A DNA stretch of 64,000 nt, taken from the NCBI RefSeq assembly GCF_022669015.1, contig NZ_JAKKSL010000002.1, positions 620,001 through 684,000 of the forward strand, in the 5' to 3' direction. Within the stretch, counting starts at the first letter, position 1; each line of letters opens with the position of its first letter. The notes under the pieces were generated by a model, which did no database searches, had not been told where the DNA came from, and worked only from the letters and a program-made list of their open reading frames with translations. Below, in pieces: positions 8,754-20,559 of the stretch. This DNA comes from Colwellia maritima (lineage in GTDB: Bacteria; Pseudomonadota; Gammaproteobacteria; Enterobacterales; Alteromonadaceae). A program made the translations under genes and the position numbers.

Positions 8754-11079
8754 ATGAAAATTTCTCTCGCAAACCGTTTAGAAGTAGGTCTGTTTCGTCA
8801 TAAATTTATTGTATTGATGTTGTTTGTGCTTGTCAGTGCATTTTTGCTATTTCAAGCAACACAAATAAAGTTAGGCGCATCATTCACTAAAAATATCCCA
8901 CTTAACCATAGTTATATGAAAACTTATCTAAAGCATCGGGAAAATTTTGGTGGCGCAAATAACATTTTAATTTCTGTTTGTAATAGTGATGGCGACATTT
9001 TTACACCAGATTTCTTTGGTGCGTTGAAAGGGGTTCATGACAAGTTATTTTTTATACCCGGCGTGGATCGTATTCAAGTTAAATCTTTATACTCTCCAAG
9101 TACTCGATTTGTTGAAGTGGTAGAAGATGGTTTCGCAGGGGGCCCCGTTATTCCCGCTGATTTTCAACCAAACGAACGTGGTTTAGCAACAGTTAAAGCC
9201 AATATTGAAAAAGCGGGCATTGTCGGCAGTATTGTTGCAGATGATTACAGTTGTGCCATGGTTAAGGCTTCTTTATTAGATTTTAACCCAGAAACAGGTG
9301 AAAAACTTGATACGCTAATTATCGCTGCTCAACTTGAGGAAGAAGTGCGTAAACCCTTTGAAAAAGATAATATTACCGTTCATATTATTGGTTTTTCAAA
9401 GATGGTTGGGGATGTTGCTGAAGGAGCGAAGGGTGTTGTTACATTCTTCCTCATTGCTATTGTTATTACCGCTATCATGGTTTACTTTTTCTGTCATTCT
9501 GTCAGTTTAACCTTATTACCTATTTTATGTTCTTTAGTTGCCGTGATTTGGCAAATGGGAATGTTGTCTACACTGGGTTTTGGCTTAGACCCTATGTCAA
9601 TCTTAGTGCCTTTTTTAGTGTTTGCTATTGGTGTAAGCCATGGTGTGCAAATGATCAATTCTGTCGTAAAACAAGTCAGTTTAGGTGTTACGAGTCAGGC
9701 TGCTGCACAAATAAGCTTTAGAGCATTATTAATTCCAGGTGGGATAGCGTTATTATCTGATACAGTAGGTTTTATGACCTTACTGTCAATTGATATAGGC
9801 ATTATAAAAGAATTAGCAATTACCGCATCTTTAGGTGTTGCTATGATTATTTTAACTAACTTGATTTTATTACCCTTGTTGGTTTCATATTTAACAATTA
9901 CACCGAAAGACAGAAAGAATCATGCGGGTAATATTGGCGAAGGGAGTGGGTTTTGGCGCTTTATGGCCAGTTTCTCAACAAAGAAACCGGCGCTTATCAT
10001 TTTGTTCTTCACTGTCATTATTTACGCCGCCGGATTTCTTAATTCCCAAAATTTAAAAATTGGAGAATTACATGCAGGAGCGCCTTGCTTTGCATGAAAC
10101 ATCACGATATAATCAAGATACCTTTCTTATTACCAATCGTTATGCCATTAGTGTTGATTATATGTCAGTTATTATTGAGTCAGTACCTGATGCGTGTACT
10201 TATTACGAGACAATGGATACTATTGATAGATTTCAATGGCGTATGGAAAACGTTCCTGGAGTTCAATCAGCTGTTAGTTTAGCCTCGATTTCTAAATTAG
10301 TTAATGCAGGTTACAATGAAGGTAATCCTAATTGGCGTGTTATTCCTCGCAACAAACAAACATTAGTGCAATCAATTGCTCGTATACCGTCCTCAAGTGG
10401 CTTGTTGAATAGAGATTGTAGCGTTATGCCGGTGATTTTATTTTTACAAGACCACAAAGCAGATACCATTGAGCGTGTTGTGAATGAAATTAAAATAGCG
10501 GGTAAGGAACTGGGTAGTGATCAATTACAATTTAAATTAGCCTCAGGGCCTGTCGGGGTGATGGCCGCGACTAATGAAGCAGTAGCAGATGCGCAATTAC
10601 CTATGATGTTGTATGTCTATGGTGCTGTCATTGTTTTATGTTTATTGAGCTTTAGAAGTATCAGAGCCACAATCGTCGTCGTGTTACCATTATATGTGGT
10701 TTCAACATTGGCTCAATGGTTAATGACGGTATTGGATATTGGTTTAACTGTGTCAACCTTACCAGTTATTGCATTAGGTGTTGGTATTGGGGTTGATTAT
10801 GGTATTTATATTCTATCAACCATGAGTAGCGAATTAAAAAATGGTGCCAATGTACATGATGCTTACCTTGCTGCATTGAAAGAGCGTGGGAGTGCCGTGT
10901 TAATAACAGGGGTTACACTCGCCATTGGTGTATCAACTTGGTTCTTTTCTGATTTGAAATTCCAAGTAGACATGGGAATACTACTAACCTTTATGTTTTT
11001 AGTGAATATGTTAGCCGCTATTATCGTGTTACCTGCCTTAGCTGCATTTTTATGGCCGAATAAAAAAGCTAAAGTTTAA
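8754..11079 (+). CDS. MMPL-family RND transporter (one frameshift)
   Basis: This is an inner-membrane RND-superfamily protein of the MMPL type. The repaired length is 774 residues, with two repeats each of one helix, a large periplasmic domain and about five helices. Transmembrane clusters are visible near residues 18-38, 230-380, 425-440 and in the last 170 residues. One extra T near 10084 shifts the frame; removing it gives IGELHAGAPALHETSRY. The last helix is followed by a short basic tail. It follows the YCF48-like gene in the usual pairing for this family. The cargo is unknown; lipidic substrates are typical of MMPL proteins. Confidence 0.85.
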
Positions 11080-11112
11080 AGCGTTTATTTACTCTTAATC
11101 AGAAGTCTTCAC

Positions 11113-11146
11113 AGCCATTAGTTTTATAAGCTAATGGCTTTCGTTT
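11113..11146 (+). terminator. Hairpin after MMPL gene
   Basis: AGCCATTAG (11113-11121) and CTAATGGCT (11131-11139) form a perfect 9-bp stem followed by TTCGTTT. The T tract is interrupted. Confidence 0.6.
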
Positions 11147-11575
11147 GCAGCTTTAGCAATTCCTGTATAAAAATCATCGTAAGAGGTCAAAATAATAAAA
11201 AATTTATTATTATTTTTTACTGTTATTTATACTTTTTTATTATGTGATATTTGCATATTTAAACGCTAAAAAGTCCTAAACAAGTATTTTTATTTACCCC
11301 TACTGCATAAACCTCAATTGCTTTAAAAATAACACCTTAGTTATGTACAATTAATTTCGTAGTTAAGTGAAAATAATTCTCGCAATACCTTAAATTTCTA
11401 CATAAAATCTGTACTATACTATAAAAGGTTTTACTTATGGTTTTACGTGATACTTTATATAGTGATTATGAATAGTGTCATTTGGCATATTATTAGAAAA
11501 ATAAAAACAATATTTTAATTCAATTATTACAAGCTTTCTTTTTAACCTTCGATAAAAAAAGCAAAGGAAAATAGC
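11147..11575. other. AT-rich intergenic region upstream of gdh
   Basis: About 430 bases without a gene. It includes a weak AT-only hairpin near 11190-11215 and TATACT/TATAAA-like boxes near 11415, which could be the promoter of the glutamate dehydrogenase gene. AAGGAAAA precedes the ATG at 11576. Nothing else could be recognised. Confidence 0.4.
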
Positions 11576-14500
11576 ATGGCGTTAGTGAATGGTTCTCCCT
11601 CCGTTATACTCAAAAACGTAGCAGAATTGATAAAGAAAAAAGTACCTTCCGAATCTGCAGACTTAGTTGCACAATTTGCAACCCTCTTATATAAAAACAT
11701 CTCGTCGCTTGATTTAACTGAGCGAAATGAGAGTGATATGTATGGTGCAACATTAAGTTTGTGGAGTGCATTTAATGAGCATACAGATAAAGAACCTGTT
11801 ATCCATGTTTTTAACCCGTCAGTAACTAAAAATGGTTGGAAATCAAGCCATACTGTTATCGAGGTGATTGTTAAAGATATGCCATTTTTGGTTGACTCTA
11901 TACGTATTGCGCTAAATCGTTTGGGACTTTCACCTCATCTTATTCTTAACTCTCCTTTAAAAATTGTCAGAGATAAAGATAAAAATATCATTGAAATGGC
12001 GTCAAATATCGATAAAAAAATTAAAGCGACGTCACAAGAAACCGTGTTTTTTATTGAAATTGATAGCCAATCAAGCCAACAAGAACTTGATAATATTAAA
12101 GAAGAGCTACTTAGTGTTGTAAAAGACATCACCTTAACGGTTGATGATTGGCAGCCTATGCTTGATCAACTAAATAACACCATTGCTGAAGTCACAAAAG
12201 GTAAATTACCCGGTGGTAAACAAGCTAAAGCAGACACAATAGAATTTTTAACATGGCTTGCCAATAACAATTTTACTTTAATGGGCTATCGTTCTTATGA
12301 TGTAGAAGCAGTCAAAGGTGATATTAAACTCAAAGCGAAGGTTGAATCTAGCCTTGGTTTGTTAAAAAATTCTAATACAGTTAAAAGTCGCTTAATATCT
12401 ACGTTAAGTGCTTCAGGTCGTGAAGTTGCTTTGGGTAGTAACCATCTTATTCTGACTAAAACCAATTCTCGTTCTCGAGTTCATAGACCCGTTCAACTAG
12501 ATTATATTGGTGTGAAACGTTTTGATGATAAAGGTAATGTTATCGGAGAAGAGCGTTTTATCGGCTTATTTGGCTCTTCATACTATACGAACAGTGCTTT
12601 AGACTTACCACTAATTAAATCTAAAGTGCAACAAGTGTGTGATTCATCTGGTTATGCACATGGCACACACGCTTATAAAGCGCTCATTAATATTTTAGAG
12701 ACTTTCCCTCGTGACGAAATACTGCAAAGTAATGTTGTAGAGTTATTACAAAACGTGTTAGGCATTTTCCAAATGCAAGAACGTGATTATTGTGGCTTGT
12801 TTGTTAGACGAGATGCTTTTGATCGTTTTTATTCTTGCATGGTGTATGTACCTCGTGAGCGTTATACCACTAAGTTACGTCTTGAAACTCAGCTTTTACT
12901 ACAAGAAGCCTTTGGTAGTGATGAAGAAGTTGAATTTACCACTTATTTTTCTGAATCAGTGCAAGCGAGAACGCATTACATTGTTAAAGTTAAATCAACA
13001 AAAGCAGATATTGATGTGAAAGAAATTGAGAAGAATTTAAATGAAGCTGCGCGAAATTGGGATGATAAATTAGCTAGTGCACTTGCCGCAAATAAAGGTG
13101 AAGTAGCCGCTAAAGCATTATGCAATAAATACATTAAGTTTCCACAATCATATAAAGATGAAGTATTACCGGGTTCAGCAATTGTTGATATTGAAAAACT
13201 GGAAAGAGTTAGTTTTTCTGATAGTTTAGAAATGTTATTTTATCAACCAGTTGAAGAAAGAGCGGGTAGCCGTTTCGTTAAATTAAAACTGTTCCATAAA
13301 GGTGATCCTATTCATTTGTCTGACATTTTACCGATGTTGGAAAATTTTGGTTTGCGAGTTATTGGCGAAAGTCCATATGCGATCAGAACTTCTGAAGGGG
13401 AGACTTTTTGGATATTAGATTTTTCTATGCTACTAAACGGTAATAATGCTTTTGAAATTTATACCGTACAAACGCTTTTCCAAGAAGCATTTGCTAAAGT
13501 ATGGGAAGGAGACCTTGAAGATGATGGCTTTAACCGTCTTATTTTAGGAGCAGGGCTAAGAAGGACGCAGTGTTTCAATTTTACGTGCTTTTGCAAAATA
13601 TGAACGTCAAATTGGTGGTCGTTTTAGTCAAAGTTACATTGAAGATGCCTTTGCGCGTTATCCTGATATTGCGCAGTTATTAATTAACCTCTTTATCGGG
13701 CGTTTTGATCCAAACAATACATCAAGTGACAGTGCAAAAGAAAAAGCACATACCAAACTTTTAGAAGCTATAGAAAGTTCATTAGATAATGTGGCTAACT
13801 TAGATGATGATCGAATCATTAGACGTTTTGTTGAAATGATTTTGGCAACCATCAGAACTAACTACTTCCAAGTAGATAAATTAATGGGTGAGAAATCTTA
13901 TATCTCATTTAAACTCATTCCTTCAAAAATTAGTGAGATGCCACAACCTGTCCCTAAATTTGAAATATTTGTCTATTCGCCTCAAGTTGAAGGGGTACAT
14001 TTACGCGGTGGTAAAGTCGCGCGTGGTGGTTTACGTTGGTCTGACAGACGAGAAGATTTCCGAACAGAAGTACTCGGACTAGTTAAAGCACAGCAAGTCA
14101 AAAACAGTGTTATTGTACCTGTTGGCGCAAAAGGTGGTTTTGTTTGTAAACAATTACCTAATGGAACTCGTCAAGAAATATTTGAAGCAGGTAAAGAATG
14201 TTACCGTACCTTCATACGAGCGTTACTTGATATAACTGATAACATAGTTAACGGTGAAATTGTACCGCCAATTGATGTGGTTCGTCTTGATGAGGATGAT
14301 GCTTACTTAGTGGTTGCCGCCGATAAAGGTACAGCAACATTTTCAGATATTGCTAACGGTATCTCTGATGAGTATAACTTTTGGTTAGGTGATGCCTTTG
14401 CTTCAGGTGGTAGTGTGGGCTATGATCACAAGGCAATGGGCATTACAGCTCGTGGTGCTTGGGAATCTGTTAAACGCCACTTTAGAGAAATGGATATTGA

Positions 14501-16445
14501 TTGCCAAAGTACTGACTTCACCTGTATTGCAATTGGAGATATGGCAGGTGATGTGTTTGGTAATGGTATGTTGTTATCGAAGCATATTTGTTTACAAGCT
14601 GCCTTTAACCACATGCATATTTTTATTGACCCAACGCCTGATTCAGCAAAATCTCACGTTGAACGTGAACGTTTGTTTAACTTACCAGGTTGTAGGCGGG
14701 AAGATTACAATAAAAAATTAATTTCTCTTGGTGGCGGTATTTTCAGCCGTCATGTTAAATCAATAGCATTAACACCACAGATTAAAAAAATGTTAGGCAC
14801 ACAAAAGCAGTCACTATCACCTAATGATTTAATTCAAGCTCTTTTAAAAATGGAAGTTGATTTGTTATGGAATGGCGGCATAGGTACGTATGTTAAAAGC
14901 TCGAAAGAAACACACCTTGAAGTGGGTGATAGAGCAAATGATGCCTTAAGAATTAATGGATGTGAGCTACAAGCTAAAGTAGTAGGTGAGGGCGGTAACT
15001 TAGGCTTTACACAACTTGGCCGAATTGAGTTTGCAGCCAAAGGTGGTCGTATTAATACGGATGCCATTGATAATGCAGGTGGCGTTGATTGCAGTGATAA
15101 TGAAGTTAATATTAAAATATTACTAAATAGCCTCGTACAAAATGGTGACTTAACCGTTAAGCAACGTAATAAACTACTTTATGATATGACCGATGCTGTT
15201 GGCGATTTAGTGATTGAAGATTGCTATCGTCAAACACACTCGTTATCGATTACGGCTATGCGTGGTGTTAACCAATTAAAAGAGCAAGTTCGCTTTATTC
15301 AAGAGTTAGAACGTACAGGTAAACTTGACCGAGCCTTAGAATTCATCCCTGATGAAGAAGAAATTGCACACCGATTGTCTAAAAACATTGGCTTAACTCG
15401 CCCTGAATTATCAGTGTTACTTGCCTACAGTAAAATGGTGCTAAAAGAAGATCTTGTTCACCCTGAAATAACGGATAACCCGCATCATAATCAGTTGTTG
15501 ATCAATGCGTTCCCTCAGCTATTACAAGATAAATATCAAGATCAGATGCAGCAACACCCGCTTAGAGCCGAAATAATTGCGACGAAACTTGCAAATAAAA
15601 TTGGTAATGACATGGGCTTTAACTTTGTTAACCGCATGAGAGAAGAAACAGGCGCGACTGTTGTTGAAATAGCGAACAGCTATACAATGGCTTGTGCTGT
15701 GTTTGAGCTTGAAGAATTTTGGAAGAAAATAGAGGTATTAAATAATAAAATTTCAACCGCTATTCAAACTGAGATGTTATTCCAATACCGTAGAACAGTT
15801 CGACGTGCAACACGTTGGTTCTTACGTCATCGCAATAAATCCTTGAGCATTACACAATCAATAGAATTGTTTAAACCAACATTTGCTATTATGTCGGAAA
15901 AACTTAATAGTTTTATTATTGAGCGTGAAGGCAAAGAACTAAAACGTGTTGAAGATGATTTAATTGCTGCCGGCGTACCTACGGATATTGCTGTGCGTAT
16001 TTCACAATTAAGCACAATATTTTCTGCCTTAGATATTACTGAAATTGCAGAAGAAGATGGTAGGGACGTTGAGTTAGTTGCGAACTTATACTTTAAACTT
16101 GGTGTGCGATTAGAGCTTCATTGGTTCTTGGATCAAATTACCCGTCAACCAGTGGGTAATCACTGGCAAGCACTGGCAAGAGCATCGTTTAGAGAAGAGT
16201 TAGATTGGCAACAACGTTCACTGACTTCTGTCGTTTTACATTGTGACTGTACAGCCAAAGAAGAAGATATTGATAATATGCTTGATACTTGGGTTGATAC
16301 AAATTCACAACCACTAGAACGTTGGAAACACTTGTTGTCTGACTTTAAAGTGGGGCAAACCCATGAGTTTGCCAAGTTCTCCGTTGCTTTACGTGAATTA
16401 ATGTTGCTTAGCTTAAACTGTCAGAGGTTAATTAAAGAAAGTTAA
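11576..16445 (+). CDS. gdhB: NAD-specific glutamate dehydrogenase, large type (one frameshift)
   Basis: This enzyme oxidatively deaminates L-glutamate to 2-oxoglutarate with NAD+ in the cytoplasm. The repaired protein has 1622 residues, the size of the ~180-kDa bacterial class. The N-terminal half holds the regulatory ACT-like domains. The catalytic part starts around residue 740 and contains VPVGAKGGFVCK with the substrate-binding lysine, then GDMAGDVFGNGML and VGEGGNLGFTQ. One extra A near 13560 breaks the frame; removing it gives AGLRGRSVSILRAFAKYERQ. An AAGGAAAA site precedes the ATG. It is probably transcribed alone, with a structured terminator downstream. Confidence 0.93.
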
Positions 16446-16490
16446 TCTTTTACTCGTAAAAGCAATGTATATAAAATGCGGAAACTGATA

Positions 16491-16556
16491 AAATCCTCGC
16501 GCGACTAAATTCTTTACTTTAGTAAAGTTATTTAAGTCAAACGGGGATTTTTTATT
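16491..16556 (+). terminator. Nested hairpin between gdh and pyrD
   Basis: AAATCCTCG (16491-16499) pairs with CGGGGATTT (16542-16550) with one G-T pair, and TTTATT follows. Inside lie GACT/AGTC and the perfect hairpin CTTTACT-TT-AGTAAAG. It is likely the gdh terminator; being just ahead of pyrD it could also act as an attenuator. Confidence 0.5.
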
Positions 16557-16589
16557 GCTACGTTGTACACTTAACTAATTTGAGGTTTT

Positions 16590-17601
16590 ATGTTTTATCC
16601 GGCTATCCGTAAGGTACTCTTTCAATTTGATGCTGAAACTATTCATGAGTTGACTATTAAAGGCTTGAAAAGCACCGGTTCATCACCTTTAAATGCTTTT
16701 TATAAGCAACGCGTAGCTGAAAAGCCTGTTAAGGTTATGGGAATAACATTTCCGAATCCGTTGGGATTAGCAGCCGGGTTAGATAAGAATGGTGAATGTA
16801 TTAATGCATTTGATGCCATGGGGTTTGGGTTTATCGAAGTTGGCACTGTAACGCCTCGTCCACAACCAGGTAATGATAAACCACGTATATTTAGACTACC
16901 AGAAGCTAATGCGATTATAAATCGTATGGGTTTTAATAATAAAGGCGTTGACTACTTAGTATCACAAGTACGTTCGGCCAATTTTTCGGGTGTGCTTGGC
17001 ATTAATATTGGTAAAAATAAAGATACACCAGAAGAAAAAGCAAAAGATGATTATATACACTGTATGCGAAAAGTTTATGACTTTGCTACGTATATCACTG
17101 TAAATATATCATCACCCAATACACCAGGCTTGCGAGCATTACAATACGGTGATGCGTTAAATGAACTATTATCTGCGTTAAAAATAGAACAAAGAAACCT
17201 AGCTAAACAATATAATAAATATGTACCTGTCGCTGTTAAAATAGCCCCGGATTTAACAGAAGAAGAAGTACTTTCTATAGCACAATGCCTTTTAGATAAT
17301 GAAATTGATGGCGTTATAGCGACCAACACTACCTTATCTCGTGAAGGTGTAGAGCAACTTCAACATGGAAATGAACAAGGTGGGTTAAGTGGTGCACCTG
17401 TAAAAGAGAAAAGTACGACGGTTATTCGTATATTAGCGAAAGCACTTGATAATAAACTTCCTATCATTGGTGTTGGAGGCATTGCTTCGAGTGATGATGC
17501 TAATGAAAAATTAGCTGCTTGGTGCCGGCTTGGTTCAAGTGTACACTGGCTTTATTTATCAAGGTCCGCCACTGATAAAATCAATAGTAAATGGATTATA
17601 G
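16590..17601 (+). CDS. pyrD: Dihydroorotate dehydrogenase, quinone-dependent (one frameshift)
   Basis: This class 2 enzyme oxidises dihydroorotate to orotate in pyrimidine synthesis, passing electrons through FMN to membrane quinone. The N-terminal amphipathic segment ([20 protein letters not shown]) is the membrane contact. Further motifs are [24 protein letters not shown] with the catalytic serine, TNTT and IGVGGIASS. An extra T near 17520 in GCTGCTTGG shifts the frame. Removing it gives [18 protein letters not shown], ending at the TAG at 17599-17601. The repaired length is 336 residues, the same as E. coli PyrD. Confidence 0.93.
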
Positions 17602-17644
17602 TTAAATAACTTATTTAACTTATTAAAGTGTTAATGTGAGTGTG

Positions 17645-18619
17645 TTAAAGGGTTTTATTATCAGTAAAACCTTCGCCTTCAAGCGTTAATGCTACGGGTT
17701 CAATAAAGTCAACTTGCGGTAAGATAAAATTTGCAAAATTTATTTTATAACCATTAGGAAGGGTCGTTTCTACCAAGGTTTTACTTACATAATTTGTCTT
17801 TCTATATGGCAACGTTTTAGCTGAAAATTCAAATTCATTAAAGCTTAGAATATCAAATGATAACGGGTTTAAAATATCAATAAATAGTGGTGCAAAAGCA
17901 ATCAAGTCGATATTAGATTCAAAGCTGATATAACTACTGTTTGCTTGAGGTGTTACATGAATTGTTAAATATTTATCATCTTTTATCGCATTCAATGAAT
18001 AGCCATAGGGTTTAAAAACAAAATCATCAATAATAAAGTCAGGTAGTATTGTCTCTAATGACAAAAATTGCCGTATTTCTTTTGCAGAAATACCTGACGT
18101 CGTTAATAGCGCAGAAGCTTTTTCACTTATTTGATAAGCTATAAATTCATAGGATTTATCTTCAGGATTTGCATTAAATGCGTTGTCGTAATTAAATAAA
18201 TAATTATGGTGCCCATCAAGTTCCCCAAAACGATAAACACTTCCGTTTAGGTATTGTGATAATTGTTTTATATCATCACTAAAACAACTGGGTTGAGCAT
18301 GGGCGAAATATTCGTTTTTACGTTGATAGGTTAGTTGCTGTATTTTTTCTTTACCAATGTGTTCAATGAAGTACTCAATCGAATTAACAAGTTGTGTTTC
18401 ACCACAGGTTAAAATCAACAGTTTATCATGCCAAACAAATAAACTTGATTCTGAAAGTAAGAATGCTTTGCATTGCCCGTTATTTGTCGAAGACAGTATT
18501 TGAGCATTACAGCGCATAACAAGTACTTGCCAAAATTCATCACTAATGTCATTTAATAATGATATTTGACTTCTATCAACTTGAATCTGTGCTTTCTTTT
18601 CTGCGCCTTCAAAAAACAA
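17645..18619 (-). CDS. S-adenosylmethionine decarboxylase proenzyme, eukaryotic type
   Basis: The product resembles the eukaryotic AdoMet decarboxylase family (PF01536), which makes decarboxylated AdoMet for spermidine synthesis and self-cleaves to create a pyruvoyl group. The N-terminal FFEGAEK (residues 2-8) matches the human segment FFEGTEK. SESS at 56-59 is the processing site, with Ser58 as predicted pyruvoyl precursor. Cys72 (TCGET), Phe202, Ser208 (GYSLN) and His221 (TIHVT) align with human Cys82, Phe223, Ser229 and His243. The residue aligned with human Glu247 is Gln225. Length is 324. Translation starts at TTG with AGAGG upstream; no ATG is available in the frame after an upstream stop. 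No spermidine synthase gene is nearby. Confidence 0.88.
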   Translation of the reverse strand: MFFEGAEKKAQIQVDRSQISLLNDISDEFWQVLVMRCNAQILSSTNNGQCKAFLLSESSLFVWHDKLLILTCGETQLVNSIEYFIEHIGKEKIQQLTYQRKNEYFAHAQPSCFSDDIKQLSQYLNGSVYRFGELDGHHNYLFNYDNAFNANPEDKSYEFIAYQISEKASALLTTSGISAKEIRQFLSLETILPDFIIDDFVFKPYGYSLNAIKDDKYLTIHVTPQANSSYISFESNIDLIAFAPLFIDILNPLSFDILSFNEFEFSAKTLPYRKTNYVSKTLVETTLPNGYKINFANFILPQVDFIEPVALTLEGEGFTDNKTL

Positions 18620-18801
18620 TGGGTAATCCTCTTTTACTGTCTTTAGTCAGTATTTGAATAATGTCTATTTATAGAGAGAAATGGATTCTAGTATGTTATT
18701 CAAGGCATAACAAATATATTTATTCATATTTGTATTAGTATGTGTTGATTTAATAAAGGGGGTCAGAGCTTTGATAGTACGCAGGAAATAACGTAATTGG
18801 T

Positions 18802-18846
18802 TTGGTATAAAAACTAGGTTGAATCAATAATGAAACAACCTAGTTT
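18802..18846 (-). terminator. Terminator of asnB
   Basis: AAACTAGGTTG (18811-18821) and CAACCTAGTTT (18836-18846) form a perfect 11-bp stem. Read on the minus strand it is followed by TTTATACC, consistent with termination downstream of asnB. Confidence 0.7.
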
Positions 18847-18894
18847 GTGTCTATATTTAGTCTAATATGGCAATATTATAACGAATAATTAAAC

Positions 18895-20559
18895 TTAATA
18901 ACTTTCGTTATGTACACTTAAAACAGCACGACCCGAAGGATCGGCATTATTACTAAAACTTTCATCCCAAGCAAGTGCCTCTTGTGTACTACAAGCAACA
19001 GATTTTCCACCAATAACACAATCTGCAGCAGAAGGTAACGGGTATTTTTCTTCAAAAACACAACGATAAAAATACGCTTCTTTACTGTCTGGTGTATTAA
19101 CTGGGAATTTAAATGCAGCACTTTCCAATTGTTGATCGGTAACTTGTGATTCTACATAATCTTTTAAACCATCAATCCAAGAGTAACCTACACCGTCAGA
19201 AAATTGTTCTTTCTGGCGCCATAAAATTTCTTTTGGTAAATAGCCTTCAAAGGCAGAGCGTAAAATGGCTTTTTCCATTTTACCATTACCACACATTTTA
19301 TCTTCGGGATTGATGCGCATCGCAACGTCCATAAAGTGTTTATCTAAGAATGGAACGCGGGCTTCAATCCCCCAAGCAGACATTGATTTATTAGCACGCA
19401 AACAGTCAAACTTATGAAGACGATCAAGTTTACGTATAAGCTCTTCATGAAATTCTTGTGCGTTAGGCGCTTTATGGAAATATAAATAGCCACCAAAAAT
19501 TTCATCAGCACCTTCACCAGACAATACCATTTTAATACCCATAGCTTTGATCTTACGAGCCATTAAATACATGGGTGTTGAAGCGCGAATGGTGGTTACA
19601 TCATAAGTTTCTAAGTGATAAATCACTTCTTTCAGTGCATCAATACCTTCTTGCTCAGTAAAAATAACACTATGATGAATAGTACCAATGCTGTCCGCAA
19701 CGGTTTGTGCTGCTATAAGATCAGGAGAGCCTTCTAAACCACAGGCAAAGGAGTGTACTTTAGGCCACCAAGCTTCACTTAAATCGTTTTCTTCAATACG
19801 ACGTGCAGCAAATTTTTGCGTAATAGCAGAAATTAACGATGAATCTAAACCACCTGAAAGTAACACACCATAAGGTACATCAGTCATTAAGTGACTTTTT
19901 ACCGATTCTTCTAATGCTTCACGAATTTTAGTTTTGCTAGTTGTATTGTCTTTTATCGCGTCATACTTTTGCCAGTTACGTTTATAATAACGTTGTAATT
20001 CGCCAACGTTACTATCAAAAATATGTCCAGGAGGAAATTCACTAACGGTTTTACATACCGGCATTAACGCTTTCATTTCAGAGGCAACATAAAAGTTACC
20101 GTCAGCATCATAACCTGTATACAATGGAATAATACCAATATGGTCACGTGCGATTAAATAGGAATTATTTGTTTCATCATAAATAATAAACGCGAACATA
20201 CCTTGTAATTTGTCAACAAAGTTAACACCATGTTCTTTGTATAAAGGCAGAATTACTTCACAGTCAGAGGCTGTTTGAAACTCATAATCAACGGTTAATT
20301 CACTCGCAAGCGTTTTATGATTATAGATCTCACCATTGACGGCTAAAACGTGGGTTTTATTCTCGTTATATAGGGGTTGAGCGCCATGCTCAGTATCAAC
20401 AATAGATAAACGTTCATGCACTAAAATAGCATGTTCATTATTGTAAATTCCAGACCAATCAGGTCCACGGTGACGTAAAAGACGAGAACATTCTAAAGCT
20501 TTTGGACGAAGTGCATCAGCACCTGTTTTTATATCTAATATACCAAAGATCGAACACAT
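18895..20559 (-). CDS. asnB: Asparagine synthetase B, glutamine-hydrolysing
   Basis: This cytoplasmic enzyme makes asparagine from aspartate, ATP and glutamine. Cys2 (MCSIFGI) is the nucleophile of the N-terminal glutaminase domain, followed by RHRGPDWSG. The synthetase domain starts near residue 210, with the ATP pyrophosphatase loop LLSGGLDSSL and later LSGEGADEIFGGY. The length of 554 residues equals that of E. coli AsnB. AAAGGAG lies upstream of the ATG. The gene is divergent from the TlpA operon and ends in a strong hairpin. It shows no anomaly. Confidence 0.97.
   Translation of the reverse strand: MCSIFGILDIKTGADALRPKALECSRLLRHRGPDWSGIYNNEHAILVHERLSIVDTEHGAQPLYNENKTHVLAVNGEIYNHKTLASELTVDYEFQTASDCEVILPLYKEHGVNFVDKLQGMFAFIIYDETNNSYLIARDHIGIIPLYTGYDADGNFYVASEMKALMPVCKTVSEFPPGHIFDSNVGELQRYYKRNWQKYDAIKDNTTSKTKIREALEESVKSHLMTDVPYGVLLSGGLDSSLISAITQKFAARRIEENDLSEAWWPKVHSFACGLEGSPDLIAAQTVADSIGTIHHSVIFTEQEGIDALKEVIYHLETYDVTTIRASTPMYLMARKIKAMGIKMVLSGEGADEIFGGYLYFHKAPNAQEFHEELIRKLDRLHKFDCLRANKSMSAWGIEARVPFLDKHFMDVAMRINPEDKMCGNGKMEKAILRSAFEGYLPKEILWRQKEQFSDGVGYSWIDGLKDYVESQVTDQQLESAAFKFPVNTPDSKEAYFYRCVFEEKYPLPSAADCVIGGKSVACSTQEALAWDESFSNNADPSGRAVLSVHNESY

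Noticed and set aside
9400-11079. Programmed frameshifts in long genes
   Set aside because: The shift sites share no slippery heptamer with a downstream structure and occur in unrelated housekeeping genes, which fits sequencing error better.
18700-18800. FadR-type site at GGGGTCAGAGC
   Set aside because: Only half of the palindrome is present, with no symmetric partner.
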